64,000 nt of DNA, from the NCBI RefSeq assembly GCF_004801885.1, contig NZ_SSSM01000003.1:619443-683442 (forward strand), given 5' to 3'. Below the pieces are notes generated by a model. It saw nothing but the letters and a program-made list of their open reading frames with translations, made no database searches and was not told the origin of the DNA. Of the stretch, positions 63,072 to 64,000 are shown one piece after another. The DNA is from Naasia lichenicola (GTDB lineage: Bacteria; Actinomycetota; Actinomycetes; Actinomycetales; Microbacteriaceae). A program made the translations under genes and the position numbers. Positions within the stretch are counted from its first letter, which is position 1. Each line of letters opens with the position of its first letter.

Positions 63072-63962
63072 GTGGCCACCCCTACACACCTGTCTGCAAC
63101 ATCCATTCGCCCTCCTCGTCGCTGGAATCTCCTCGCAGCCGCTGCGGCCATCTTGGCTCTGGCATTCGCGGTCGTCCCGGGTCAGCCCGCTCATGCAGCT
63201 GCCAGCGCGAGCACTACCGGCGTCCCTTCCGGAACCAGCCTCACGACCGTCTACGGCGACATCAGGGTCACGACCGCCGGCACGGTGATCAGCGGCAAGG
63301 ACATCCACGGCCGGGTGATCATCAAGGCAGCCAACGTGACCATCAAGAATTCCATCGTGCGGGGCACCGATGCCGGAGGCAAGTACGGACTCGTCGACAA
63401 CATGGGCAACTACTCCGGCCTCAAAGTGATCGATACCGAGATCGTCGCGACGAAGCCGAACTGGACGGTCAACGGCATCATGGGGTCGAACTTCTCACTC
63501 CAGCGCGTGGAGATCCACAACACGGTGGACCAGGTGAGCATCACCGGGAGCAACGTGTCCATCACGGACTCGTGGCTGCACGGCAGCCTCTGGTACAGCT
63601 ACGACGCCGATCACTCAGACGGGTCGCACAACGACAACATCGAGATCACCGGCGGAAGCAACATCGCGCTCAGCGGAAACACCTTCGCCGACGCTGACAA
63701 CGCGGCACTCATGGTCACCCAGGACCGCGCCAAGGTCTCGAATCTGACGGTCTCGGGCAACAGGATCAGCGGCGGCGACTGCTCGATCAACGTGTCCGAA
63801 AAGGGCAAGGGCGCCATCCTCGGCTTCTCGGTGAAGAGCAACACCTTCGCCGCCGACACCACGATCAAGCACTGCGCGATCGTCGCTCCGACCACCACCA
63901 AGATCAGCCTCTCCGGCAACACCTTCCTCGACGGGTTCCTCGTCTCGGTCCTCAAGGGCTGA
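63072..63962 (+). CDS. Secreted beta-helix protein 3, short form
   Basis: 296 residues, GTG start. Signal peptide cleaved after QPAHA (about 42). The beta-helix follows directly with almost no stalk: VYGDIRVTTAGTVISGKDIH, IKNSIVRGTDAGGKYGLVDN and YDADHSDGSHNDNIE. It is the minimal form of the family, and without anchor or linker it should be freely secreted. A small hairpin (GGCTGC/GCAGCC, 63966-63989) follows the stop. Function as for the other two: glycan binding or cleavage is likely but unproven. Confidence 0.86.
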   Translation: MATPTHLSATSIRPPRRWNLLAAAAAILALAFAVVPGQPAHAAASASTTGVPSGTSLTTVYGDIRVTTAGTVISGKDIHGRVIIKAANVTIKNSIVRGTDAGGKYGLVDNMGNYSGLKVIDTEIVATKPNWTVNGIMGSNFSLQRVEIHNTVDQVSITGSNVSITDSWLHGSLWYSYDADHSDGSHNDNIEITGGSNIALSGNTFADADNAALMVTQDRAKVSNLTVSGNRISGGDCSINVSEKGKGAILGFSVKSNTFAADTTIKHCAIVAPTTTKISLSGNTFLDGFLVSVLKG

Positions 63963-63987
63963 TCCGGCTGCTGCCCGATTCGTGCAG

Positions 63988-64000
63988 CCCCCCCCCCCCC
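63988..64000. repeat. Run of 13 C at the window end
   Basis: A homopolymer of at least 13 C that continues to the last base. It may be a real poly-C tract or a contig-end artefact; it cannot be decided here. Confidence 0.6.

Overview
The window is high-GC actinobacterial DNA. Gene style, GTG/TTG starts, PT-rich surface proteins and the REP-like palindromes point to Microbacteriaceae (inference; no rRNA or other marker is present). No tRNA, rRNA, CRISPR array or recognisable insertion sequence was seen. Most of the window is a cell-envelope and exopolysaccharide (EPS) region.

Layout. 1-4.6 kb: a cut membrane gene, a small protein, a response regulator/histidine kinase/membrane protein operon (1020-3917) and a zinc-ribbon protein. 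4.7-9.2 kb: a giant secreted lamin-tail/CotH/PKD protein. 9.4-17.2 kb: many tiny membrane proteins, several under 60 residues, mixed with a VanZ-like protein, the first beta-helix protein, a Pro/Thr-rich surface protein and a HAD phosphatase. 17.6-20.5 kb: EPS entry genes (priming glycosyl-phosphate transferase, UDP-glucose dehydrogenase). 20.5-31.7 kb: an island that reads as lower GC and holds an acyltransferase, three glycosyltransferases, a Wzy-like polymerase, a Wzx-like flippase and a beta-helix lipoprotein; a decayed ugd copy lies inside it and a truncated surface gene lies at its right edge. 31.8-49.4 kb: a family of large extracytoplasmic proteins (four intact, one remnant), a choice-of-anchor protein, and a membrane-tethered HNH nuclease. 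49.5-64 kb: a second Wzy/ligase-like protein, an SGNH-like protein, a 2,031-residue adhesin-like protein, a cytidylyltransferase, a DUF1972 glycosyltransferase with a coupled 55-residue membrane protein, and two more beta-helix proteins.

How the genes fit. The priming transferase, UDP-glucuronate supply, glycosyltransferases, flippase and polymerase form a plausible Wzx/Wzy EPS pathway. The beta-helix, LamG, PKD and lamin-tail proteins are plausible polymer-binding, cleaving or anchoring partners outside the cell. Shared DNA signals support co-regulation: a paired upstream element at the same distance from two beta-helix genes, and an ACCCGAA word 11-15 bases before several start codons. The least explained features are the tiny membrane proteins, above all a WW...GAPxWLL module that also forms the N-terminus of the SGNH protein, and a pair of 49-residue proteins ending in ALAA or DLAA.
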